Source: Porphyra umbilicalis
Lineage: Eukaryota > Rhodophyta > Bangiophyceae > Bangiales > Bangiaceae
Reading direction: 5' to 3'
DNA length: 64,000 nt
NCBI GenBank assembly: GCA_002049455.2
Contig: KV919129.1
Span: forward strand, 1 to 64,000
Of this stretch, positions 54,038 through 64,000 are shown in pieces. The notes below the pieces were generated by a model, which saw only the letters and a program-made list of their open reading frames with translations, was not told where the DNA came from and did no database searches. The translations under genes were made by a program, and so were the position numbers. Positions within the stretch are counted from its first letter, which is position 1. Each line of letters opens with the position of its first letter.

Positions 54038-57000
54038 CCCCCCCCCGCCGCCACCGCCGCCACCCCCACCGCCGCTGCCGCCGCCCGCCCCCGACGACGG
54101 GGCCCCCCCGCCGTCGCCCGCCGCCGCCGCCGCCTTTTTGGGTGGCTTGGCCGGCCCGTCGCCGAGCCGGTCGAGCTGCCGCAGTACGTTGCGGTAGCGC
54201 TCGACCTCGTGCGCGAGCTTGTTGCGCCCGCCGGGCTTGCGGCTAAAGCTCGCGCTGCCCCCGCCCGACCCGCGGGGCAGGCCGGCAAACCGCTCGCGGC
54301 CGGCGCCAAACTCGTTGCCGTCGACGGCCGGCGCGGGCCCGCCGGCGCCGCCCCCGCCAGCGCCGGCGCCACCCCCGACGGGCCCCCCGTCGCCGTCGCC
54401 GCCGCCGCCACCGCCGCTGCCGCCACCGCCGCCGCTGGCAGAACGGTTGCGGAAGGAGCGGCGACGGCTGAGGCCACCGCCACCCCCGCCGTCGCCGCCA
54501 TCGCCGCCGCCGACGTGGCTCGATTGGCGGCGGCGCATAGAGCTGGGGTCCTCCTCCCCGTGCATCAGGCCGGGCACGCCGCGGGGAGCTCCCCCATAGC
54601 CGCCGCCCATCCCCATCCCCATGCCGCCCATCTGGTTCATTTGGCCCATGTTGCCGCCCATGTTGCCCATGCCGCCCATCTGGTTCATCATGCCGCCCAT
54701 CTGGCCCATGCCGCCCATCTGGTTCATCATGCCACCCATATTGCCCATCTGGCCCATTTGGCCCATGTTGCCCATGTTGCCCATCTGGCCGCCCATCTGC
54801 CCCATGTTTCCCATGTTGCCCATCTGGCCGCCCATCTGCCCCATGCCGCCCATCTGCCCCATGCCGCCCATTTGGCCCATGTTGCCCATCATGCCGCCGC
54901 CCATTTGACCACCCATCTGGCCGCCGCCCATCGGGCCGGCCATGTTGCCCATTTGCCCCATCTGCCCCATCTGGCCACCGCCCATCTGGCCACTCATTTG
55001 GCCGCCCATCCCCTGGCCACCACCTTGGGCGTGCCACGTCGGCTTGCGCGACAGGTTGTTCCCGCCAATAAAGGCAGACGCGCGCGGCAGGCGTGACCGC
55101 GAGCGGCCACCGCCAAAGCTTGCACTCCCCGTCGAGTTGGCACCGTAAATGCCGCCGCTGCCGCCGCCGCCGCCCCCACCACTGGCGCCCGACCAGCTGG
55201 CGTTGGGGTTCGCCGGCATGGAGCCAGGCCCTCCAAAGCTCGACGGCATCCGCTCGTCGCCGCCCATCGGCATCGGGTCGTCCATGCCTGCTGAGTGGAC
55301 CGGCTCGAAGAGGAAGTCGTCTTCGAGAGAGCGTCCAATGGCCGAGCGCGCCCCACGGGGTTTGGAGAAGGACGCCTTGGCGGAGCGTGGGTTGAAGCCC
55401 CCGGCTTTGGCCGCCCACGGCGCACATTCAAGGTCGGGGTTGACGTCGGTCTTGGAGGGGGAATCAGGCGGCGGCAGAGCTGGGTCGTCGGCACCAGCTG
55501 CCTTGTCCCCAGCCTTGTCGCTGGCCTTGTCCACGGCTTTGTCACCAGCCTTTTCGCTAGCCTTGTCGGCCGCCTTGTCGGCCGCCTTGTCGCCGATCGC
55601 GGCCGGCGATGGCGGGCCTGCTGTTGCAGCCTCGCCACTGTCGGCATCGGCCTTGCCCGGCACCGCTGTCGACGGCTCCGTTGCGGCATCCGCTCCGGCA
55701 TCGGCGTCCGGCGATCCCATCTTGTCGTCGGTCGCCACACCTGCCTCCGCCGGCAACGCTGGAAGCGGACGATGGGGCTCCTCGGGCCCAGACTCCCCGG
55801 GTACGGCGTCAGCGTCGGCGCCCGTGGCCACGGCCGAGTCCTCCTCCGACGCGGACGAATCCGAGTCGTCCTCCACGTCCTCCTCCTCGGGCGCTGCCTC
55901 CACCTCGTCCTCCTCTTGTTCGTCACCCTCCTCGGACCCCTCGTCGTCGTCCTCCTCGTCCGACCAATTGCCATTGTTGGCATAATCGCGGATGCCCTCG
56001 GGTTCGTCATCGAATCCGCCCATTCCACCCGGCGCTGAGTCGGGTTCCTCCCCACCCCCAATGACCGTGTTGGCAAACGCGTCGAGCGGCTTGGAGTACA
56101 TGTCCTCGTCGATGGGCGGGCCAGGCGTGGACAGCGGTGGAAACCACAGCTCGATGCCGGTGTCCACATCTGCGTCGTCGCCATCGCCGGTGCCGCCATT
56201 GGTCGTCGCGGTGGTGGCAGTGGCGGCGGCCGCTGTCGCTGACGTTGAAGACGCGCTGTTGTTGTCCTTGCCAAACGAGCGGCGAAGCGCCGGCACGGCC
56301 GCCGAGAGCGACGGTCGGAAGCCGTTGCCATTTGACGACAGCGACACAAGGTTGTTGGACGTCGGTGGCACGGCGGCTGCGGTGGCGGCGTGGCACAACT
56401 CGGCCGACGCGGCGACGAGGCGGTCCGTCAACGCGGCGACCGCCTCCCGCACGTCTGGGTTCCAGTGCCGCCGCAGCAGCTCGAGCGCCCGCCACACGCT
56501 GTCCGGTGGCAGCGGGATCGACGCCGTAACCGCAGCAGCCTCGTTAAGCTCCCGCCCGCGCATCCATACCTCGAGCAGTCGCATCCCCCACAGCCGCCTG
56601 TCATGCGGCACGGCGGTGAGTGCGCGCTCCACCGAAGGAAACAGGTGGGTGGAGGTGAAGAGGAGCATCGCGTTGCGCCGCAACCGTATTTGGCCGGGCG
56701 TGCGGGCGGTGATGGCCGCGTGGAGTGCCGCATTTTCAAGCGCGGCAAGCACCCAAAAGGACAGCGAGTTGAGGGTACGCCACGGGGAGCCGATGAGGCG
56801 GGAAATGGCTTCCCAGAGCGCATCGATGGACTCAAAAGAGACGCCCGCACACGCCGACGCGCGGCCGCCCGTCATGGCCGCGAGCACCGCCCGCCGCACG
56901 TAGTCGAGCACCGCTCGCTGCACGACATAGTCAACGTACCGGCTGACACCGAGGGAGGAGGTTACAAACGCGCAGAGGACGTTCCATCCCTTCTCGGCGC

Positions 57001-60000
57001 CGGCAGCGGCCGCTGCGCGGCTCTCCTCGCTATGCAGGCCCGTCGTCGACGCCCCTGTAGAGGCAGAGGTAGCGGATGAGGAGGAGGACGGCCCGCCCGG
57101 CACGTCGGCGCCCCCAAATCGCACCTGCCCCCCCGCCGTGTACTTGTCCATATCGATGGATGTGTCCGCAAAGGAGTGGGCCATACCCCCCCCGGCGGCG
57201 GCGGCGGACAAGCTGCCGCCCGGCGCGGCCGCCGACGCGAGTGCCTGCTCCGACGGCGTCGCGGCAAAAAGCACGTCCAGCGCGGCCGAAAACACCTGGA
57301 AGGCACCAAGCCGCACCCGCCCGTCGGGGTGGTCCTGCATCCGCAGAGCCGTTGCAAATACGTCACCAAGCGTCGACGCAATGTACGCCCGGTGCACGTG
57401 CGGGGCGGTTGCCGACGCCTCCCGGAGGCAGCGGCTGAGAAAGGCGGCGTGGTCGACCCACGCGTTGAGCGCCGCCGCCGCGACCGTCGGGCCCGCGGCG
57501 GTCGTACACCCAGGAGCGGCCGGCTCCCGCCCACCCGCCCCACCGTGCCCTGCACCCGGTGACCCGTACCGGCCAGACGGAGAAAATGTGGGCGACAGCA
57601 CGCCGCGAGTGCTCCCCGGCGTCACGCCGCCGGTCGGGCTGAAAAAGGCATCGGACAGGCCGCTGCTCGCACGTTTGGAGCGCGCGGCGGCTGTCTTACT
57701 GCTTGCCGCCCGCAGCGCGTCGTAGCGGTCAAAGCACGAGGCCAGGACTACGTGCAGGTAGAAAGACGGGTGCATGGGCGGCAGGCCGGCTGTCAGTGGC
57801 GACCCAGACACGCCGCCGCCGCCACCGCCAGCCTGTGCTGGCGCGAGAAAGCCCGCCAAGTTGGAGACCCCCCCCGACACGCGAACGGTGCCCGCCGCGG
57901 ACAGCGACGATTGCCGCTTAAATGAGTTGGACGGCAGCCGCATGCTACCACTCCGGAAGTTGGCAGCTGCGCCGCCGGGGGCGCCCGCAGCCGCACAACC
58001 CGCCCCCGGAGCCCCGGGTGACAGCGACGTGGCGCTGAGCGGGAACGCGTCGAGCATCCGCTGCCGCTGCGTGGATGACGAGCGGCTGGCGACCTTGTGC
58101 AACGACGCGGCAGCGGCCATGGCGTTGGCCGGCGCCACCGACACGACCGCCGTGGCGAGGGTGCCGAGCGACGCGTCGGCGCGCGAGGCGACAACCTCCG
58201 ACTGGTCCGCCAGGGCGTCGACGACGGCGAGCAGGTCCGGCGCCGTCAGCTGGGAGAAGCTCGTGCCCACGAGCGCGTCAAAAACGTCAAACGCTTCCTC
58301 ATAAAGCGCCTGCGGCAGCCACGGCAGCAGCGCGCGGAAGAGGGAGAGGAAGGTCACGTCGGCGCCACCATCGTCCGTGGGCGACGCCTTGCCGGCGTCG
58401 CCCGCCGCCGCCCCCGACGGCACGGTGCGCATGGACACGTTGCAGTCGTCCGCGGCGCCCGTCACGCAGCATGCAAGGAGTTGCAGCAGCCCCCGCGGCG
58501 GGGAGCGGCGCGCCAGGCGCGCAACGACCAGCCGCAAAACGGGCTTGAGCGCCCACCGGGCGTCTGCATCCGCCGCAGCGGGCGGCGGCAGCAGCTTGAC
58601 GAGCGACCAAAACGCCGTGAGCAGCTCGCCGAGCACCTCACACGCCGCGTCGAGGGTGCCGTTGAAGAGCATGGCCTTCTCCGTCTCCTCCTCTCCGTCG
58701 CTGTCCGGATCCGCCCCACCCGTCAAGCAGACAGACGACTCAAAGCGCCCAATGTCACCGAGCGTGCTCAGCGCCAGCCCCGCAATGTGGTTGCCGAGGA
58801 GCCGCGCGAGTGCCACCGTCGCCGTCGCCGCCGGGTTGCGGCTGAAACTGCCACTCCGGTAGCTGCCCCCAACGTCCACGTCGGTCGACGACGGGTTGGC
58901 AACCGAGCCCTCCAGGGAGCGCGCGACGGCGGAAACCAGCTTGACCAACCGCAACAGCGACGGGCGGTCGACAATCTCCATCCGCTCCCCGCCGCGGGCG
59001 AGGAGCGCAAGTAGCTCCGCGTCGGTCGACGGCACTAGCCGCTCGGGGCGGGAGAATACCGACGGCGGCGCCTTTTTGCGTCGTCGCCGCTCCAGACGGT
59101 CGGCGCGGCGCTCCTCCCGGCGTTCCGCCAGGCGCTCCTCGCGGGCCTCATCATCCTCGTCCGGGTCAACGTCCTCGTCGTCCTCTTCTTCCGAGGAGGA
59201 AGACTCTGAGCCGTCGTCGTCCGAATCGCCGTCAGCCTCAGAGCCATCCTCCCATGGTTCCCGCTCGGCGGGGACGACCAGGTCGTCGAGGAGGCCCCGC
59301 GAAAGCACAAACAGCTCGTGGGCCTCGGTCAGCGGGGCGGCGTAGGCGCCGAGCACCAGCGACCGGTGGAGCACCTCCCACAGGTGCAGCGCAGAGCGGC
59401 GGAGTACCGTGGGCGTTTGCGCCTGCCCACGCACGGTCAGGAGCATGCCAAAGATGCGACCGACAAGCGATGCAGGCACCTTGACTTCCCCTGCTAGCAG
59501 CGACAGTAGCAGGTAGAGCAGCCGCACGACGTGACTGACCGCCGCCACCGACCGCTCCGCGTCGTCGTCATCCTCGGGCGGTCCGTCTGGTTGCAGGTAG
59601 GCGCTCTCCCTAAACTCGTCGACGAGCAGCGGCACGACCGTCGTCAGCAGCAGCTGCTGCAGAAGCCCGTGCTCGAGCAGCGGCAACAAGCGACAGCAGG
59701 CGTCGAGCAGCCGCTCGTACGCCTCGGCCACCGTGTCGTAGGGAAAACTGGCAATGGACGCCCGCTCCCGCGATGTCAGCGGTCGGCAGTGCACGTAGTT
59801 GCGCACCGCCGTCGCCATGATCGCTGCCATCTCGTGGCCGACCGCCCCGCCGAGCTGCTCGAGGACGTACTCAATCATGCGCGCGGCGGCCAGCTGCGTC
59901 GGCAGCGACTCGTCGGTGCCGAGAAAGTCGACGAGCGCGCCGAGGAGCGCTGGCTGGAACTGCAGCAGCACCGTCCGCACGTCAAACAGCTGGGAGCGGT

Positions 60001-61449
60001 CGTCGAGGGGGATGGGCGGCACGGGGCGGGCGGCGACTTTGCCGCCGCCCGCGGCCGACTCGCCCCCACCGCCCGACGTGCCGAGGCCGCCGCCGACCCG
60101 CATGGACGCCACATGGCCGAGCGCCAACAGCCCGTCCGTCCCCCCCGGCTGCGCTTGGAGGTACGCGTGCGCCGCGACCAGCCGCAGCTGCGCCGCCCAC
60201 CGCCGCTGCTCGTCCGCGCCGAGGCCGTGGCGCTCATCCTCGGCGGCGGTGGCGACCGCCGCCTCCCCCGCGCGGGTGAGGAACTCGGCCGCCTGCCGGT
60301 ACTTGCGCAGGTTGAGGAAGGACAAGCCGCACAGCGCGTCGGCGCCCGCGCGGTCGGCAACGGTGCCGCCGAGGCGGAGCTTGGTCGACGCGTTGAGGAG
60401 CGTCTTGATGCGGTTGCCCGCGGGGGATTGCTCGCGCGTGTAGCCGACCACGTTGATGCCAAGGACGACCATGCCGCCCCCAAACACCTCCTGGTCTTCG
60501 GCGTCCACATCGACCGACGGGAGGGCGACCAGCTGCCCGCCGGCACCGCCGCCGCCCCCACTGCCGTCCCCACTGGCCGCCCGGCTGGCCGAGGCGGCGG
60601 TGGCCGCCGCCGCAGCGTCGCCCCCACCCCGCCGGCGGCGGCCGTCGACGAGGTCAGCCATGGTAATGCGGAGCGCACTCGCCACGCCCATCACTTCCAC
60701 AACCTTGCGGATGGGTGGCGGCGCGGCCTCCGCCCCCCCCTCGTCGTCGCCGTCCCCCCCCGCCTTGTCCTCCTTATCCTCGTCCTCCCCGTCGCTGCTC
60801 CCATCGCTGCCATTGCTACCTTTGCGGGTCACGGCGCCGTCTTCATCGCCCGACCCCCCCCCTCTGAGGCGCCATCCCCGCCGTCCCCCCCCGCTGCCGC
60901 CGCCGCCGCCGCCACCGCCGCCGCGTCGTACACCGTCTTGTACTCAATGTTGTTGAGCGTGCGCTCGACTTCCAGGTCGTTAAAGTCCCACACGACGGGC
61001 GTCGACCGCGGGGAGCCGTCGGCGAGGGGCACCAGCGGCGGCAGCCGCACGGCGACGGAGAGGACAAAGCAGCGGGGGGGGAGTTCCACCCGAAAGCGCA
61101 GGCGCTTGCGGGCGGGGGCCGTCGGCACGGCCGACGGCGGGGCGACCGCCTCCAAGTAGCAGCTGACGGCCAGGCCCTCCACATTGTACGTGTAGCGGCC
61201 CCAGGGGATGCCCCCATCGCCGCCCGCCGAGGCGGCGGCACCGTCGGCGCCGTCGGCACCCCCGTCGGCGCCACTGCCCGCCGCGTCGTCCGTGTCGCCG
61301 GCCCCATCGCCGCCGCCGCCACCGAGGCCACTGCTGTCGTCGCTGTCGCTCCCGCCGGCGCCGCCCCCGAGTTGCTCCAGCAGCGCCGCCTCGGCGGCGA
61401 GCCGCGCCGTGAACGCGTCATCGTCCTCATCGTCCGAGGAGCCCATCAT
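54020..61449 (-). CDS. Very large protein (about 2,475 residues): helical-repeat-like core, acidic and Gly/Met/Gln-rich tail; unrecognised
   Basis: Begins at the ATG at 61449 (MMGSSDDEDDD). A first segment of about 200 residues (GIPWGRYTYNVEGLAVSCYL, then FNDLEVERTLNNIEYKTVYD) runs to TGA 60829. The main frame, open from beyond 60860 to TAG 54020, overlaps it. Crossing at the C9 run 60854-60862 joins them smoothly in a Gly/Asp/Ser-rich linker, so I treat both as one gene. The main part has TPR/HEAT-like helices (about residues 320-800 and 1000-1500 of the product), acidic patches, an Asp-Lys-Ala repeat (about 55490-55600), a Gly-Met-Gln-Asn repeat region (about 54600-55010) and a short C-terminal coiled coil (ERYRNVLRQLDRL). 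A scaffold role, for example in trafficking, is possible, but no family is recognised. Codon use is strongly GC-biased throughout. It converges on the kinase gene with an 18-bp overlap. Confidence 0.7.
54600..55010 (-). repeat. Gly-Met-Gln-Asn-rich repeat within the large protein
   Basis: On the minus strand, GGNATGGGC-like nonamers encode QMGGQMGNMGQM-type sequence for about 135 residues, with small variations (Gln, Asn and Met alternating around Gly). This is a low-complexity, prion-like composition, unlike the acidic tail next to it. It is conserved in frame, with no stop. Confidence 0.85.
60829..60862 (-). other. Frame change at a nine-base C-run in the large gene
   Basis: The upstream frame stops at TGA 60829-60831 after RAMKTAP. 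The main frame is open upstream through the same run and starts at no ATG near here. Switching frames within the C9 run at 60854-60862 keeps one continuous Gly/Asp/Glu-rich linker, as expected of a homopolymer length error. Confidence 0.6.
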
Positions 61450-62724
61450 GGGGAGTGCCCGCACCGGCGTGTGCGCGGCAAGCGTGGGATTGGGGGGGGG
61501 GGGGGGGGAGTGACCGTAGCGGTGCCTCTCACGGCCGAAGCGGCGGCGCCGGTGGCGGCGCCGGTGACGTCAGATGTGACCGCAGCGGCAGCGGCGGTGG
61601 GTCCGCAGCGCGGTGCCGCACGCCCGCCCGCCCGCCCGTCCGCGCCCACCTACTCCCCGTCCCAGCCCCACCGTACGGCGCGTCAGGCAACCCCCTCCCC
61701 CGACGCCTCCCCCGTCGCCCGTCACAGTGCGTCGGGCGCGACCGGGCGACCGGGCAGGGGGGCGACCGCGGCCGCAGGTGCGTCTGTGGCCGTGCCGGTC
61801 GCCCAGAGGCGTGCGCACGAGTCCACGGGACGGGGGGGGCGGCACGCGGCAGGCAGGGCAAGCGCTGGCCCATGCGGTCTGTCAGCCGGCTGCAGGGGGG
61901 GTGCTGCCGCGACCACACGTGGCGGAGGGGGCTCTACGAGCTCTCTGGGAGGGGGGAGAGGCGTGTGTGTGTTGCATTGCGTGAATCGTGCGATGGGTTT
62001 TCAATTTGAGGGCGAATGCAGGCCGCCTTGTGTCAGTCAGCCGGCAGTGCAGCACAGAGCTCAGGACGCGCTGAAGCGCTCGGCGCGGCCGCCCCAGACG
62101 CCGCGAGGGTCCCCTACGCCCACCACCGCGATACGCACGACGGCGGCGCCTCGTCTCAGAAGGCGGACCGTCCCACTTGGGGTCCTCCCCGACTTCACCC
62201 TCTTTGCTGAAGCTTCCCACGCCCGCATCGTCGTCCAGCTGCCGTTTGCCTCGCGCCGGCCGCACTCGGCCGAGACGGCGTCGCTCAACAAAGCGGGCGC
62301 AGCCTACAAAGCGCGCGTCGCCTCTAGCAGCGGGCCTTCCGGAGCTCCATCTTTCTCAATGCGGTCAAGCTTCACGTCGGCGGCGACAGGTATCCACGAC
62401 CAACCGTGAGTGCCTCAAGGGGGCACGCCGGTCACGGCTGTCGCCACCCTCCCTTGGCCGCTTCCGCCGTGCCCCACACAAAAAAAAAAAAAAAAGCGTC
62501 CGTGCGGCACCGCGGGGCCCCGCGCCCGACGGCGGTCGTCGTCTGTCCCAACGTCCACTATGCGTCGTCGGCACCCACGCGACGGCCGCGCCGCGGCCCG
62601 TCGTCGTGCACCGCCGCCGCCGTTGCCACCGTCCCAGGCGGGGGCCCCGACGTGACGCTGGCGCGGGCAGCGTCGGGGGACGACGCCGCGCCGCCGCCGC
62701 CGCCCCCCTCCCCCCAACCGCGCC
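61450..62724. other. Intergenic, no gene supported
   Basis: GC-rich spacer between two minus-strand genes. It holds a G13 run at about 61497-61509 and an A16 run at about 62479-62494 (T-run on the minus strand). Frames of 60-110 codons on both strands show no domain. Promoter elements for the large gene were not identifiable. Confidence 0.45.
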
Positions 62725-64000
62725 TCAGCCGCGCTTGGCGTTGCGCGCGGCGGCCTTGCGCGCCTTTTTGCGCTGGTTGCTCGTCAGCGGCGCGCGCCCC
62801 GCGGGCGCCCCCCCCCCCCGCGCCACCCCCGGGTGCGCGCGTTTGCCCGTGCCCTTGCCCTTGCCCTTGCCGCCACCGCCACCGCCACCGCCACCGCCAC
62901 CGCCACCGCCACCGCCACCCCCCCCGCCCCCCCCTCCCCCGGCCGTCGCCGCGCCCGTGCCCAACCCCCCCACCCCATCCCACGTGACCACAAAGTTGTT
63001 GCGCCCCCCCCCCCCCCGCACGACGCGGCGTTTGGACCACGCGTCCCCCCCCCCCGCCCCCCCCCCCCCCCCCCCCCCGCCGTCCTCGACGCGCACGCAC
63101 ACCCACCGGCCGAGGCGGGGCGAGTGCGGCGCGGCGACGACCGCCCACCCGGTCGCGGCGAGCAGCCGCCGCAGCCCCCCCTCGTCCGTGTAGCGGCTAT
63201 TCTCCACGCACGCGCGGGGGAGGACGAGGCACAGGAGCCCGCCGGGGCGCGTCAGCGCGGCGGCCGCCGCGAGCATCCGCCCCCGCGCGGCGGGCGCCGC
63301 CACGTAATTGAGGACGAGCGCGAGGACGACCGCGTCGAGGGCGGCGGGCACCGACGCGGCGGCAAAGTCGAAAAAGTCGACGCGCCGCACGCGCCCGTCG
63401 GCGGGCGCCAAGTCGATGGACGTGACCGCGAGGGCGACCGGCGGGTGGGGGGGGGGGAGGCCCAGCGACGCGGGGAAGCGGTGGTAGATGGAGCCAACGT
63501 CGAGGATGGCCAGGGGGGGGGGGGGCGGCCCCGCCGTGGAGGAGGACGGCGCGGTCGACGCGGCGGCCGCGCCGCTCGTCACATTGCTGGCGGGTGCGCC
63601 CGCCACAACGGTGGCCGGCGCGCCCGCCGCCTCGGTGGCGGCCGCGCCCGCCGCCGGCGCGTCTGCGGCGGCGGGGGCACCCCCCCCGGCGGCACTCCCC
63701 CCCGCGCCCCCCCCCCCCCCCCCCCAGCCCCCCCCCGCGACCCGCTCGCGCAGCACGTCGAGCACCCACGCGGAGGCGTCGACCCCCCCCCCGACGCTTG
63801 GCCGACCAAACTCGCCGCCTGGTACGCGCCGTGCCCAATCGCGCGCAGCGCCGCGCCGAGCGCCGCGCGGCGCGCGGCGCGCGCGGCGGGCGTCGGCAGC
63901 GCGGGGTCCCGCTCCACGGCGGCGAGCCGCTTGAGGAGCGCGTGGTAGCGGGAGATGAGGGCCGCGTGGTCGCCGGGGGGGGGGGGGTGGGGGGGGGAGG
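62725..64000 (-). CDS. 25S rRNA adenine-N1 methyltransferase, BMT2/SAMTOR family; 5' end beyond the window
   Basis: Reading from the right edge: LISRYHALLKRL, then a conserved GAYQAASLVGQASGGG segment, a DASAWVLDVL helix after a frame change, a Gly/Ala/Pro-rich insert, ILDVGS (motif I), SIDLAPADG and VDFFDF (SAM-binding acids), LALVLNYVAAPAARGRML, LTRPGGLLCLVLPRACVENSRY, and a Gly-rich then Lys-rich tail ending NAKRG and TGA 62725. This order and the LVLNYV...RG.ML and LVLP..CV.NSRY blocks are diagnostic of BMT2, which makes the m1A of large-subunit rRNA in the nucleolus in yeast (its animal relative is SAMTOR). A frame change is needed at the ten-base C-run 63783-63792. Poly-Gly inserts at about 62880-62930 and 63050-63080 lengthen it compared with fungal proteins. 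No start codon is visible inside the window. Confidence 0.85.
   Translation of the reverse strand, partial: LPPPPPPPRRPRGPHLPLPRAPQAARRRGAGPRAADARRARRAPRGARRGAARDWARRVPGGEFGRPSVGGGVDASAWVLDVLRERVAGGGWGGGGGGAGGSAAGGGAPAAADAPAAGAAATEAAGAPATVVAGAPASNVTSGAAAASTAPSSSTAGPPPPPLAILDVGSIYHRFPASLGLPPPHPPVALAVTSIDLAPADGRVRRVDFFDFAAASVPAALDAVVLALVLNYVAAPAARGRMLAAAAALTRPGGLLCLVLPRACVENSRYTDEGGLRRLLAATGWAVVAAPHSPRLGRWVCVRVEDGGGGGGGGAGGGDAWSKRRVVRGGGGRNNFVVTWDGVGGLGTGAATAGGGGGGGGGGGGGGGGGGGGGGGGKGKGKGTGKRAHPGVARGGGAPAGRAPLTSNQRKKARKAAARNAKRG

Noticed and set aside
1-64000. Bacterial origin, suggested by long frames opening at GTG or TTG
   Set aside because: Introns in the kinase gene rebuild the catalytic loop exactly, and BMT2 and hAT/Crypton elements are eukaryotic. 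The GTG/TTG openings are simply the first such codons after a stop.

Overview
The window looks like nuclear DNA of a GC-rich, intron-poor eukaryote, most probably an alga. A red alga of the Bangiales type would fit, but this is inference from style and not a marker-based assignment. The evidence for a eukaryote is: GT-AG introns with pyrimidine tracts inside an ABC1-family kinase gene, a BMT2-type 25S rRNA methyltransferase, an NB-ARC/TPR receptor, and several classes of eukaryotic transposons (Tc1/mariner, hAT, Crypton). Long C/G homopolymers are everywhere, and nearly every conserved gene changes reading frame at one of them. Some of those breaks may therefore be consensus errors rather than mutations.

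Layout. 1-5.2 kb: no gene I can support; C/T-rich minisatellite and very GC-rich DNA. 5.28-10.47 kb (+): an NLR-like gene, the centrepiece of the window. It has a helical region resembling MLKL/HeLo cell-death domains, an NB-ARC ATPase and about 14 TPR units, part of them almost identical at the DNA level; the frame is cut by one in-frame TAA. 10.8-13.6 kb: GC-rich, at most weak minus-strand coding. 13.65-17.4 kb (+): a decayed Crypton-like element (tyrosine recombinase plus GCR1_C-like DNA-binding domain). 17.5-24.4 kb: repeats, foldbacks and small TA-flanked inverted-repeat elements. 24.4-26.4 kb (+): a multi-exon cysteine-rich gene of unknown function, partly broken. 26.9-28.0 kb (-): an intact Tc1/mariner-type transposase, abutted by a 628-bp TA-flanked inverted-repeat element. 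28.9-32.9 kb: degenerate repeats, no gene. 33.0-35.0 kb (-): an unrecognised, probably multi-exon gene. 35-39.4 kb: nothing firm. 39.4-42.6 kb (+): two transposase remnants, the second a DUF659-type hAT. 45.2-46.2 kb (-): a broken Tc1/mariner-type transposase. 47.0-49.4 kb (-): a nearly complete hAT transposase with one stop. 49.7-50.8 kb: a non-autonomous element with hAT-like inverted ends. 51.5-64 kb: a more conserved housekeeping-like block: an ABC1/UbiB-family kinase (+), a very large alpha-helical and low-complexity protein (-), and a BMT2-like rRNA methyltransferase (-) running off the right edge.

The transposon-rich middle is lower in GC than the conserved block on the right. The transposon frames are mostly broken by nonsense codons rather than by indels, which points to C-to-T transitions (methylcytosine deamination or a RIP-like process). 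If the NLR interpretation holds, the most interesting biology is an algal intracellular receptor joining a pore-forming-type helical bundle to a rapidly re-copied TPR sensor array.
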